64,000 nucleotides of DNA, taken from NCBI RefSeq assembly GCF_009299835.1, contig NZ_VKCZ01000020.1:62001-126000 (forward strand), in the 5' to 3' direction. The notes under the pieces are model-generated. The model was given only the letters and a program-made list of their open reading frames with translations. It was not told where the DNA came from and did not search any database. Below are positions 34,717 through 43,092 of this stretch, one piece after another. Each line of letters starts with the position of its first letter. Positions within the stretch are counted from its first letter, which is position 1. This DNA is from Microlunatus speluncae. GTDB lineage: Bacteria > Actinomycetota > Actinomycetes > Propionibacteriales > Propionibacteriaceae. Both the position numbers and the translations under genes were made by a program.

Positions 34717-35994
34717 ATGACGAACGCAGGGCGCTGGATACAACGTGTGCTCAGGAACGACGACCTTGACCTATACCTAATGGTAGGTGTTGCGATCGTC
34801 TTCACAGTTCTCGGGATTACAGGCGTTGATGCAAAATGGGTCACCGCCTGCGTTCTGGGCCTCCTTGCCCTTCTTGCCTTCTCACAGATTCGATCACGTC
34901 GCCAAATTGCATCAATCGCAGGTCGTGAACACCAGGACCCATTGCGACGTATCCTGCCCAAGTTCCCCAAAGATCTCGAGGCCCGTCGCATGACGGGGAC
35001 AAACGTAATGCTCATCGGTATATCACTCTCGCGGACTATACAGTCATACCGCCGCGCCATGCGTCACACACTGATGATCGGAGGGAAGGTGCGAATCCTC
35101 CTTCTAGATCCGGAGACTCTGGATCCGCGCGCACAGGGCGAGACGCTGCACGTTCGAAATAGAATCAACAATTCGCTGCAGGAATTGGCCGTGGCCAAGA
35201 CCGAGTTTGAAATGCTAGAAGTGCGCTTAATGGTTAACGAGCCAGCATGTGGGATGAATCTTATCGATGCCGACAGTCCGGCAGGCTTGATTGTCGTACA
35301 ACATCGCGAGTTCGATCCTGTTGGCGAGGCGTCACCCATAATCGCGCTCGAGCAAAAAGACACCCCATGGTATATCCACTTTCGGAACGAGGCGGAGCGA
35401 ATCTGGGAGGCGAGCATGGAATGGCCACAGGCGGGGAATTGGGTTGAAAGGCGCCGCGGCAGATCCCCATTCGTAGCAGACTTCGGAACAGACCACATTG
35501 CCGCAATTGGCAATTGCCGATCGGCGCTCATAACTGGCGTAGCCCGGAATGAACTAATACGTAGCAACTTCCAGGTGTTTCAAAGAGCGCTCCAGCGAGG
35601 TTGCAAACTCCGCTTCGTTCTCATCGATCCGGAAAGTCCTGCAGTTGAGATTGCGGCCGACAGATACTATGCGGATCGTTCGCCAGAAAATCTGCAAAAT
35701 CGCATCCGTCAGTCGACCGAACTGCTAACCGATTTACGTGAACGGACAGATGGGGATCTAGAACTCCGATACACCAGCTGCGCAATCGCGATGGGATGCA
35801 TCGCTACGGACACCTCTCAAGGCGGCAACCCGGGTGCCCTTTTCCTCGAATACTACACACATCAGGTAGCGAACGAGCCAAAGCTCATACTCCGCCCAGG
35901 GGACGAGCCTGAGTTCCACTCTCTTCTTCGGGAAGCCGAGACTATCTGGAGTCTAGCGAGGACTGTCGGTCCAGGGCAGACCACAACACCATGA
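34717..35994 (+). CDS. Membrane protein with duplicated PLD-like domain
   Basis: 425 residues. Two TM helices at about 19-35 and 40-55, then two copies of one domain at about 96-230 and 268-411. The copies align: GGKVRILLLDPET with GCKLRFVLIDPES, and FRNEAERIW with LLREAETIW. The pattern (hydrophobic strand, helix, strand ending in (L/I)DPE) is that of phospholipase-D-fold proteins or DUF5919-like domains, but no HxKxxxxD catalytic motif is visible, so the domains may bind rather than cleave. It is convergent with the three-gene operon. Function unknown; membrane effectors with sensor domains are common in defence loci. Confidence 0.75.
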   Translation: MTNAGRWIQRVLRNDDLDLYLMVGVAIVFTVLGITGVDAKWVTACVLGLLALLAFSQIRSRRQIASIAGREHQDPLRRILPKFPKDLEARRMTGTNVMLIGISLSRTIQSYRRAMRHTLMIGGKVRILLLDPETLDPRAQGETLHVRNRINNSLQELAVAKTEFEMLEVRLMVNEPACGMNLIDADSPAGLIVVQHREFDPVGEASPIIALEQKDTPWYIHFRNEAERIWEASMEWPQAGNWVERRRGRSPFVADFGTDHIAAIGNCRSALITGVARNELIRSNFQVFQRALQRGCKLRFVLIDPESPAVEIAADRYYADRSPENLQNRIRQSTELLTDLRERTDGDLELRYTSCAIAMGCIATDTSQGGNPGALFLEYYTHQVANEPKLILRPGDEPEFHSLLREAETIWSLARTVGPGQTTTP

Positions 35995-36126
35995 ACCTGA
36001 AAGGTTGGATTCAAACGTGTGCTACTTCCGAGAGACCAGAGATTAGCCGGCACAATTTCAGCACATTCGTGAGTAGCTCGGAACCCTGTGGACGCGATAA
36101 CCGAACAGCTCAGGTGGCAGAGAAGA

Positions 36127-37986
36127 CTATCGAGTGGCCGGACCTCGCGCCAAGCCGCCGCGCTTCAGTACGTGAACAAATGCTCGAGCCGCGATCTGAG
36201 ATGCAAGAAGTTGCCGTTCCTGTTTATCTTGATGCTTCTTCTCTGCATAGTCACAGACCGCCTTTACAACTAGCCATTCGACTGTCGACCTGTAACTTGC
36301 CGAAAACACGCCTGCGCCTTCCATTTCACCACCCATGGCATCCGGAAATCGGTCCAACAACTGTCGCTTGAAATCTGCGTTGTCTATAAGCTTCTCCCCC
36401 GAAAGCAACTGACAAGGAAGAAGATCGATTCCCAATTCCGATGCCAATCCGATGTCACGGAATCGACTGAGCAATGTTGGAGAACACGGTACATCGGACC
36501 CGCGACTGACCACATCCATCTCTCCAACTCGCTGAAGTTCGTAGGAGGTTAGCCTTTCGGAGAGTAGAAGTTGACCAATCGGTTGCCGATTCTCATCCAT
36601 ACCAAATGCGACACCGACGGCCAGCACAGCCCAGGGTTCCAACTCCCTTATGGCGTCACTGACGGTAAGTTGCGCACCTCCTGGCCCACCGGAACCCATC
36701 GAGCACCTGACATGCGCTACAACGGCGCCTCCGATCGGACCATAGATCGAGTAGGTGTTGCGATGGCCCAAATGAAGCTGAGGAGGTTGACCTATCTCAG
36801 CGAAGGCGTGCCTGAGGCTCGTTGTCTCTATCTCATTCACGGTCACCACCACGACATCGGCGCGCGTAAGCATGACCTGGCTCCTTGTCATCTCGAGTTC
36901 ACGCTCCAATGCGCGATCGTCCTTCGAAAGTTCACCAGCTGTCCACAACAGGAGTCGGTGGGCCGCTTCGAACGAATCTCGAGGCGCGGCGATGGATCGG
37001 GGTGCATCGGCGCCCGCGGTGAGTCTCAGGCTCTGCCGTACCCGCGCGAGGATACGACTGCGAATACCATCTAGAGAATGAAACTCTCCGGGCAACTGCG
37101 AGGGCGGAACGGGACGTTGCCGCTCGACGGTGTGCATTGCACCTGAGATCCATCGCACTGCGGCGGTGAACAGAAGAGCCTCCGGGTGACCAGTCGCTTC
37201 AACGTAGGAGATCCATCTATCTGTAGAAGTTTGATGGGGTTCGATGAGCTCGGCCAACCCACAAGTTGCCATGAACCCAGCAAGAACCCGGCAGTCGAAA
37301 CGTGGAAAGTCACGTGACAAATCATCGAAGATCGTCAATCCTCGAATCCCGGTTACTATATCTCCATCTCGAAAGTTTAGATAGTCAAGGGTGAACCCTC
37401 GACTAATTTGCCGACGCAATTCGGCCTCAGCAATTGGCCGTCGAGCAAGATCTCCCAGAAATGTGGAAAAGTATGGCCAGGTGACAGCCTGTGCCTCCCT
37501 GTGCGTGAGCGCCGCCTGCACCGGTGCACGCATTGCCAGGATGGTGGGCTGAAAGGGTGACTTCGCCAAAGTCCCTAAACTCCACGTGAATAGGTGAGAC
37601 ACTAAAGGGGCAGTACTGCCCCCCTCTTTGCGCTGTGTGGGAATTGCCCATCCAAGATCAGATTCGGATCTAAGGAAGTAGCTCGGGTATCGCAGGTGGT
37701 CATGCGCGTAGGCTTCTCGGCGACTTTCAATGAACTCAGTCTGAGTCGAGTCGGAACTGACTGTGTCAAGTCGCTCGATCGACAATAGAGCCTCTAAATG
37801 GAGTCGAGCGGCGTCGTCTAAGGCATCGTTCTCCCATACCGCGGAAAGGCCGCAGTATAACGGAGTGGACGTGCACAACGACGTTAGCCGCAACAACCGT
37901 ACAATTTGTTCCCCGCGCAGCTGGCTACCCGCGGCCAGATTGAGCTCGCGATCTAGGAAGTGCAAATATATGGATGAGCGAGCCAT
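36127..37986 (-). CDS. Unknown N-terminal domain fused to nucleoside phosphorylase/nucleosidase
   Basis: 619 residues. From about 376 to 610 it is a purine-nucleoside-phosphorylase/MTA-SAH-nucleosidase domain: VVVVTVNEIET, GSGGPGGAQLTVSDAI, VLAVGVAFG, then GGEMEGAG (552-559, catalytic Glu and ribose-binding Met-Glu) and AVCDYAEKKH (Asp at about 579), so the catalytic residues appear intact. Residues 1-370 match nothing I know and contain IYLHFLDRELNLAAGSQL and several aromatic motifs; probably a sensor. It starts 15 bp after the upstream gene, with AAGAAGG as ribosome-binding site. Such nucleosidases serve as nucleotide- or NAD-depleting effectors in some antiphage systems. Confidence 0.82.
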   Translation of the reverse strand: MARSSIYLHFLDRELNLAAGSQLRGEQIVRLLRLTSLCTSTPLYCGLSAVWENDALDDAARLHLEALLSIERLDTVSSDSTQTEFIESRREAYAHDHLRYPSYFLRSESDLGWAIPTQRKEGGSTAPLVSHLFTWSLGTLAKSPFQPTILAMRAPVQAALTHREAQAVTWPYFSTFLGDLARRPIAEAELRRQISRGFTLDYLNFRDGDIVTGIRGLTIFDDLSRDFPRFDCRVLAGFMATCGLAELIEPHQTSTDRWISYVEATGHPEALLFTAAVRWISGAMHTVERQRPVPPSQLPGEFHSLDGIRSRILARVRQSLRLTAGADAPRSIAAPRDSFEAAHRLLLWTAGELSKDDRALERELEMTRSQVMLTRADVVVVTVNEIETTSLRHAFAEIGQPPQLHLGHRNTYSIYGPIGGAVVAHVRCSMGSGGPGGAQLTVSDAIRELEPWAVLAVGVAFGMDENRQPIGQLLLSERLTSYELQRVGEMDVVSRGSDVPCSPTLLSRFRDIGLASELGIDLLPCQLLSGEKLIDNADFKRQLLDRFPDAMGGEMEGAGVFSASYRSTVEWLVVKAVCDYAEKKHQDKQERQLLASQIAARAFVHVLKRGGLARGPATR

Positions 37987-38001
37987 TTCCCCGAACCTTC
38001 T

Positions 38002-38463
38002 TCACGAGAACGTCAGTTCATTAGTTCTACCTAGGGCCATCATCACTGTGTCGAGTTCTCCGCGTGCGATTCTACTCCGCATCTCATCGGTCGGAAGTCC
38101 GGTTACGTCAGACACCTCTGTCTCGAACTCAAGACGATTAGTCGGTATATCTCGAATCTCGGCCAGCTTAGCTCCGATTGAGAAGAATCGGACCGGAATG
38201 TTCAAGCGCGCCGCCTGGGCGATCTCCACAAGCACGCCGTCGGCCAAGCGGTCACCGAAGACCCAAACTTCGTCGGATGCAGCGATTAATCGGTGATTGC
38301 CGCGGCGAACCTGATCACGTGGAACCCGGTCGCCCAGGAAGTAGTCGAAAACCCGGAATGGATTCAGTGGAATAGACCCTCTGTGAAAAACGAACTCACA
38401 GACAACGTCTCGGCAGTAGAAGTACTGCTTAGATTGAGCTGTGTACACGAGCAACTGATTCAT
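38002..38463 (-). CDS. Nucleoside 2-deoxyribosyltransferase-like (DUF7768/DUF4406-type) protein
   Basis: 153 residues. The sequence follows the pattern of small deoxyribosyltransferase-fold proteins often carried by phages and defence loci: RDVVCEFVFHRGSIPLNPFRVFDYFL, then SDEVWVFGDRLADGVLVEIAQAARLNIPVRFFSIG. The SDEVWVFG.(x)nDG(V/M)..EI..A segment matches the nucleotide-binding loop of that fold. Activity is unproven. The start overlaps the FAD-oxidoreductase stop by 4 nt and the stop lies 15 bp before the nucleosidase fusion, so the three are translationally coupled. Confidence 0.72.
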   Translation of the reverse strand: MNQLLVYTAQSKQYFYCRDVVCEFVFHRGSIPLNPFRVFDYFLGDRVPRDQVRRGNHRLIAASDEVWVFGDRLADGVLVEIAQAARLNIPVRFFSIGAKLAEIRDIPTNRLEFETEVSDVTGLPTDEMRSRIARGELDTVMMALGRTNELTFS

Positions 38464-39704
38464 CTCAGGACTCCTAATTTCTTGGCCGCAGCACTGCCGG
38501 CGATGTGGCCACTCACTAGTGCCGCGACTAAACCCCGAAAGTCCCCGGCTGTGTCACCAGCAATCCAAACATTGTCGGCCACACGGAGTGCATTGTCATG
38601 TGAGGGGTACAAGCCCACACCCTCAATTGTAGGCGCGAATACCTCCGCTCTTTCTAGATGATCTCTTGGAAAGTCTCTCATAAGGAGTCGAATACCGGCA
38701 ATAAGGCGCGCCGAGATTTCCGGCCCAAAGTAGGCTCTGAGTGGTGCGGCACTCTTTGGTGAGCCGATCAGGCTGCCTAACGTGGTAGTCAAGGGTTCGG
38801 CCTGCATGCTCAGTAGATTTCGCACCGTGGTCCAGTGGCGGCGGATCTCAGTCGGATCCCGCATTCGAATGTTGAATCCGACATTCGATCTACCTGTGGG
38901 CGGGCAATCGGCGCGGCCTGAGAAGCTGCGTACTCTATTGAATTCGGTTTCCACGACGATTCCGTCGCGGCAACAACAGAAAGTTCTCCACTCATCTCCA
39001 GTTAGATCGTTTCGCCATATCAACTTCGGATCGAGTTGCTCGTGGGAGCGGAGGAAGAACTCACCCGACGGTTGCTGGATTCTTATCCCAACCTCGAGCC
39101 GAACCGGTCTTAGCAACCTTGGGGATTCTATGGGTTCAAGTAGGAGAGGTCCGAACCGGCCTGATGCGATGAGAATACCCAAGGACGTGATCAAGGATCC
39201 GTCGTGGAGACGAACCAGCCATCTCGAGCCCACGGCAGCTACGCTTCCGACCGATGAGTTGGTCAGAAGGCGCGGGATGCGACTTCTGAGACTATCAATC
39301 AAGGCTGATCGTCGAGCGAGCGGCATGTACTCCGAGGGATAGGACTTGACTCGGTGACTACCAATAGTGCGTAGGGGCGATTGGTTCTGGACGCGAACGG
39401 GAACACGGATTCCAAACGACTTAGTCAACTGGGTGAGTTCACACTCAGCAGCACGCAGAAGATCTGACTGAAGTTTCCACAGTTTGGACGCCGATGGTCG
39501 AAATGAGAACTTGCCGTCACTGAACAGGCCGGCGCCACCGACGCCGCGGACGAGGTCGGAGGGCGATGCAGGGTCCCGAAGGGATCGCTCAGGCCCGGAC
39601 TCGAGAACGAGTGGATGCAGCGCCGCCGCGGCGACTGCGGCCATCAACCCGGCGGGCCCCGCTCCAACTATTATCAAACTTTCGACCCCTTCGTCCTTAT
39701 GCAT
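38460..39704 (-). CDS. FAD-dependent oxidoreductase (COG2509-like)
   Basis: 414 residues from ATG 39704. N-terminal dinucleotide-binding motif LIIVGAGPAGLMAAVAAAA and C-terminal FAD-contact motif VWIAGDTAGDFRGLVAALVSGHIAG. The stretch VGGAGLFSDGKFSF corresponds to the GGxGxFSDGK signature of uncharacterised FAD-dependent dehydrogenases (COG2509). It lacks an obvious second substrate domain. It is the first gene of the island operon. In housekeeping genomes COG2509 members occur alone; pairing with a deoxyribosyltransferase-like and a nucleosidase is unusual. Confidence 0.82.
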   Translation of the reverse strand: MHKDEGVESLIIVGAGPAGLMAAVAAAALHPLVLESGPERSLRDPASPSDLVRGVGGAGLFSDGKFSFRPSASKLWKLQSDLLRAAECELTQLTKSFGIRVPVRVQNQSPLRTIGSHRVKSYPSEYMPLARRSALIDSLRSRIPRLLTNSSVGSVAAVGSRWLVRLHDGSLITSLGILIASGRFGPLLLEPIESPRLLRPVRLEVGIRIQQPSGEFFLRSHEQLDPKLIWRNDLTGDEWRTFCCCRDGIVVETEFNRVRSFSGRADCPPTGRSNVGFNIRMRDPTEIRRHWTTVRNLLSMQAEPLTTTLGSLIGSPKSAAPLRAYFGPEISARLIAGIRLLMRDFPRDHLERAEVFAPTIEGVGLYPSHDNALRVADNVWIAGDTAGDFRGLVAALVSGHIAGSAAAKKLGVLR

Positions 39705-39989
39705 CTGGACAATTCTACGGCCAGCCACGCCGCACTGCAGGTCGAAATCGCGTCGGCGAAGCTGCGAAACAACGCAGTCCAAGCGTGGGAAGTCGGTTCA
39801 GGGAGCCGGACCACGGAGAATAGGCCGTGCACTGGTCTGGCTCTCGACGCGACAGTGCAGCCCCTTCAGCGGACCGAGAACACGGAGAACGCGGCGAAGA
39901 GTCGGGCCGCGCCCCCTTGCTAGGTCACTACCGGTGCCGAGGGCCGGCTGCCAGGTCGACAACGGCGACCAGTATGGGGCGGCCGTCCA

Positions 39990-40247
39990 AGACGGGTAGT
40001 CGACCAGGTAGGCAGCGAAGTCATCCGGTTGTGCGTCGACGAGGCGCAGATGTGGCCCACGATTCCTAGGACGCGTCGTAGCCGATCAGGTGTCAGCCGT
40101 CTGCGACAAGCACAGTCCATGGCGGATCGCTAAGGGTGAGCGGAATCGGGATCGGGCCAGCGGCTCGGCGTCGTCGGTGCCCATCGCGACCAGGAGTGGC
40201 CAGAACGCCGGCCAATCCGACTCCTCGACCCGCCTGATCCTGACCAT
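39990..40247 (-). pseudogene. Decayed GNAT acetyltransferase
   Basis: From ATG 40247 the frame reads MVRIRRVEESDWPAFWPLL, a typical GNAT start, then continues to RHGLCLSQTADT and stops at 40086. In other frames downstream, fragments such as VLVADG, HLIGYDAS and PHLRLVDAQ resemble the middle of a GNAT protein but are separated by stops and frameshifts. The gene is therefore broken. It lies at the right edge of the low-GC island. The rest of the gap 39705-40396 shows no gene. Confidence 0.6.
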
Positions 40248-40396
40248 GGCCTCAGTCTGGCCGCGCCCGGCGTGATCGGGGAAACTTGGGCCGGGTAGTC
40301 ACGGCGAGAAGCTCCCCGATCCCGCGGTCGGGATCGAGCCGGTCCGGGCCGCCATGGAAGGCTGTCCGTTGCAGACGACCAGAACAGAGGACCGGA

Positions 40397-40936
40397 ATGA
40401 TCACTGAGTTCGCCCGCGACGGGCTGTTCACCGCCGCCTGGTTCGGGCTGATGACGGTGGTCTGGCTCGGCTGGGCCCAGGAGGATCCACCGCGCCGCTG
40501 GCGCTTGCCGCTCGGCATCGGGTCGGTGCTCGGGATGATCTTGGCCATCGGGTTCGGCGTGCTCACCGCTTTGAACTGGTCGGCACCGACGGCGTTGGCC
40601 GGCCGCTATCAGTGGTTCGGCGTGCTGGTCGGCGCCGAGGTGATCGCAGCCGGGCTGGGCTGCCTGCTACTGGCCCGGCGATCGGCCGGTCGGTGGATGG
40701 CCTGGTGGGTGGCCCTGATCGTCGCGCTCCACTTCGTGCCGCTCGGCTTGCTGCTGAGTGATCCCAGCATCGCGGTGTTCGGGCTGATCCAGGCAGCGTT
40801 GGTGATCATCGTCGGGGCTCGGCTGCGCGGCGCGACCGATCCCACCAGCCGGCTGGTCGGGCCGGTGATGGGCGCCACCCTGCTCGGTTACGGTCTGATC
40901 GCCGGCATCCTGCAGCTCATCCGAGGGCTGCCCTGA
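40397..40936 (+). CDS. Small polytopic membrane protein
   Basis: 179 residues from ATG 40397 (AGAGGA about 6 nt upstream), with about five TM helices: TAAWFGLMTVVWLGWA, GIGSVLGMILAIGFGVLTAL, WFGVLVGAEVIAAGLGCLLL, WMAWWVALIVALHFVPLGLLL, and VFGLIQAALVIIVGARL, then a last Gly-rich helix. It resembles uncharacterised actinobacterial integral membrane proteins; no functional motif. It precedes an SDR gene in the same direction. Confidence 0.8.
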   Translation: MITEFARDGLFTAAWFGLMTVVWLGWAQEDPPRRWRLPLGIGSVLGMILAIGFGVLTALNWSAPTALAGRYQWFGVLVGAEVIAAGLGCLLLARRSAGRWMAWWVALIVALHFVPLGLLLSDPSIAVFGLIQAALVIIVGARLRGATDPTSRLVGPVMGATLLGYGLIAGILQLIRGLP

Positions 40937-40968
40937 CCGGCTCCCACGAGCCGCGTACGCTCATCGGC

Positions 40969-41889
40969 GTGACCACCCGGCGCCTGTCGTGGAGCGAACG
41001 CGACCTCGCTGATCAATCCGGTCGCACGGTGGTGATCACCGGCGCCAACTCCGGGCTCGGCCTGCGGGCGGCGACCGTCCTCGGCGAGCACGGCGCGCGA
41101 GTGCTGCTGGCGTGCCGCTCCCGCGAACGCGGCGAGCAGGCGGTCAGCACCGTCCGGGGCGGCGAGTTGGTGCTGCTCGATCTTGCCGATCTCTCCTCGG
41201 TACGCAGCGCCGCGGCCGAGATCAGGCAACGCACCGGAGACCAGCTGGACATCTTGATCAACAACGCCGGGATCACCTGGCCGCCGTTGCGCCGGACCGT
41301 CGAGGGATACGAGTCGACGTTCGCCACCAACCATCTCGGCCATGCCGCTCTCACCTGGCTGCTGATGCCCGCGTTGCGCGGCGGCACCGACCCGAGGGTC
41401 GTGCACGTGGCGAGCATCGCGGCACGGAGCGGGATGCTCGATCTGCACGATCCGAACTTTCATCGGCGTCGTTACAACGGCGGCCTGGCGTACGGGCAGT
41501 CCAAGCAGGCCAATCTGATCTTCGGGCTCGAGCTGGAGCGGCGCCTCCGGGCGGCCGGTGATCAGATCCGCAGCGTCGTCGCCCATCCGGGGATGACCGA
41601 CACGGAACTGTTTCCGAACTCGATGCGCGACCGCGGCCGTCTGCTGCTCCGCGCGAGCCGGGTGCTGAACTCCTTGATCACGCAGCGGGTCGGAGCCGGC
41701 ACCTTGCCGATCTTGTACGCGGCCACCGCCCCGGAGGCTCACGGCTACTACGGACCGGGCGGGCCGCTCGAGATCCGCGGCGCCGTCGGGCCGGCGAGGA
41801 TTCCACGAGCGGCCACGGCCGAACCGGTGGCCCGACGCCTCTGGGACCTGACCGCGGAGCTGACGGGTATCGCTCCGGATCCCGGCTGA
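40969..41889 (+). CDS. SDR-family oxidoreductase (retinol dehydrogenase/protochlorophyllide-reductase-like)
   Basis: 306 residues. NADP motif VVITGANSGLGLRAATVL, LINNAGITWPPL, catalytic Ser in HVASIAARSG and Tyr/Lys in AYGQSKQANL, and the VVAHPGMTDTELF loop. The combination with TFATNHLGHAALTWLL is typical of actinobacterial oxidoreductases annotated as retinol dehydrogenase-like. Substrate unknown. The GTG start lies 7 nt after TACGCT (40956-40961) with no ribosome-binding site, so it is probably leaderless and independently transcribed from the preceding gene. Confidence 0.9.
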   Translation: MTTRRLSWSERDLADQSGRTVVITGANSGLGLRAATVLGEHGARVLLACRSRERGEQAVSTVRGGELVLLDLADLSSVRSAAAEIRQRTGDQLDILINNAGITWPPLRRTVEGYESTFATNHLGHAALTWLLMPALRGGTDPRVVHVASIAARSGMLDLHDPNFHRRRYNGGLAYGQSKQANLIFGLELERRLRAAGDQIRSVVAHPGMTDTELFPNSMRDRGRLLLRASRVLNSLITQRVGAGTLPILYAATAPEAHGYYGPGGPLEIRGAVGPARIPRAATAEPVARRLWDLTAELTGIAPDPG

Positions 41890-42042
41890 CGGCCGCCCGA
41901 CGGTACCCATATGATCACACGCGCTCAGCAGGTGATGATCCGCGTCCGGGCTTCGTCGTGAGCCGTCGGAACCGCGAGGTGGGCCCGAGAGTCGTAGCCA
42001 GGACGCGACTCGCTGCGGACCGCAGATGACGGGGACGATCCG

Positions 42043-42369
42043 ATGGATGACTTTCCGAGGTACACCGACTATCGCTCGGGGCAGCCGACGAACGACTCCA
42101 CGCGCCCGAACCCGACGAAACCGTTGCTCACTCCCCGAGCCCGACCATCGAGCAACACGACCGGCCATCCCGCCCCCAACGAGGGCGTCGGCGCCCTGGT
42201 CTGCGGAATCCTCGGCCTGTTCTTCTGCGGGGTGGTGCTCGGCCCGATCGCCATCTATCTCGGCAGCCAGAGTGAATCCGGCCTGGCGAAGGCCGGCAAG
42301 GCGCTCGGCATCGTTGCTGTCATCGGCTGGGCCGTGTATGTCGTCGTTGTGCTCGCCGGCAACGCCTGA
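42043..42369 (+). CDS. DUF4190-like small membrane protein
   Basis: 108 residues: about 45 hydrophilic Pro/Thr/Asn-rich residues, then EGVGALVCGILGLFFCGVVLGPIAIYLG and KALGIVAVIGWAVYVVVVLAG, the two-helix arrangement of DUF4190. Function unknown. GGGGA lies about 7 nt before the ATG. The 150 bp upstream shows no gene. Confidence 0.72.
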   Translation: MDDFPRYTDYRSGQPTNDSTRPNPTKPLLTPRARPSSNTTGHPAPNEGVGALVCGILGLFFCGVVLGPIAIYLGSQSESGLAKAGKALGIVAVIGWAVYVVVVLAGNA

Positions 42370-42397
42370 TCGTCTCGTTGATCTTGCGTCGATCCGA

Positions 42398-42952
42398 TCA
42401 AATTCGTCGGCCGGCGGAGACCTCGAGCAGCAGGTCCACCCGGTCGTCGATCACGAAGCTGCCATTGTCCAGCGCGGAGATCATCCGGACGCCCCAATCC
42501 TTGCGGTTGACCGACGCCCTGCCGACGAAGCCGACCCGGAACCCGCCCGCAGGATCGTGATCCGTGCGGGTCAGTTCGACGGTCACGGCCACCGGCTTCA
42601 CCGCGCCGCGGATGGTCAGGTCGCCGGTGATCATGAAGGTCGACGACCCCTCCGCCCGGATCGCGGTCGAGGCGAAGGTGATGGTCGGGTGAGCTTCGAC
42701 CGCCAGGAACTCGCGGCGGAGGTGATCATCACGGCGCCGGTTGCGGGTCTGGATCGAAGCCGCCTGCAGGGTCAGTCGGACCGAGGATTTCGTCGGGTCG
42801 TCGCCGTCGAGCTGCACCACACCGTCGAACCGCTCGAACCAGCCACGCACCTTGGTGATCTTCGTGCTGCGGACGACGAAGCCGATCCGGGTCCGCGCGG
42901 GGTCGATCACGTATTCGCCGGTCAGTTGGTCCAGCCTGCTGGTCGTGGCCAT
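42398..42952 (-). CDS. YceI-family lipocalin-like protein
   Basis: 184-residue YceI-fold protein that may bind isoprenoids or other lipids. Features: TGEYVIDPARTRIGFVVRSTKITKVRGWFERFDGVV, HPTITFASTAI, and FMITGDLTIRGAVKPVAVTVEL, all classic for the family. No signal peptide, so it is cytoplasmic like most actinobacterial members. The ATG at 42952 is chosen; the frame upstream runs antisense into the sigma-factor promoter region. It diverges from an ECF sigma factor, a recurrent association that may reflect regulation. Confidence 0.92.
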   Translation of the reverse strand: MATTSRLDQLTGEYVIDPARTRIGFVVRSTKITKVRGWFERFDGVVQLDGDDPTKSSVRLTLQAASIQTRNRRRDDHLRREFLAVEAHPTITFASTAIRAEGSSTFMITGDLTIRGAVKPVAVTVELTRTDHDPAGGFRVGFVGRASVNRKDWGVRMISALDNGSFVIDDRVDLLLEVSAGRRI

Positions 42953-43053
42953 GTCTCGCTCTCTCTCGTGGAACCGCACTGGGCGCATCCGACCCGCTCG
43001 ATTCCGGGCCGGTCTACGCTCTCGATCGGGAAGACACGCGGCGGCGCGGAAAC

Positions 43054-43063
43054 GTGACGTCAC
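43054..43063. promoter_or_regulatory. Palindrome between YceI and sigma-factor genes
   Basis: GTGACGTCAC is a perfect 10-bp palindrome in the 140-bp divergent region. It could be an operator; no protein is assigned. Confidence 0.3.
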
Positions 43064-43092
43064 ATTCGGCGCGCGGGACGGGTCTGGTGGGC

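Larger units (their letters stand above)
34480..39990. mobile_element. Lower-GC genomic island, putative defence cargo
   Basis: From about 34480 to about 39990 the base composition is plainly lower in G+C than the flanks, with AT-rich codons (ATA, AGA, TTA, AAT) frequent inside the genes. It holds four non-core genes: a membrane protein with duplicated PLD-like domain and a three-gene operon (FAD oxidoreductase, deoxyribosyltransferase-like, nucleosidase fusion). The left flank is an SDR with an abnormal tail, the right a decayed GNAT gene. I see no integrase, transposase or clear direct repeats, so mechanism and exact ends are unknown. Confidence 0.7.
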
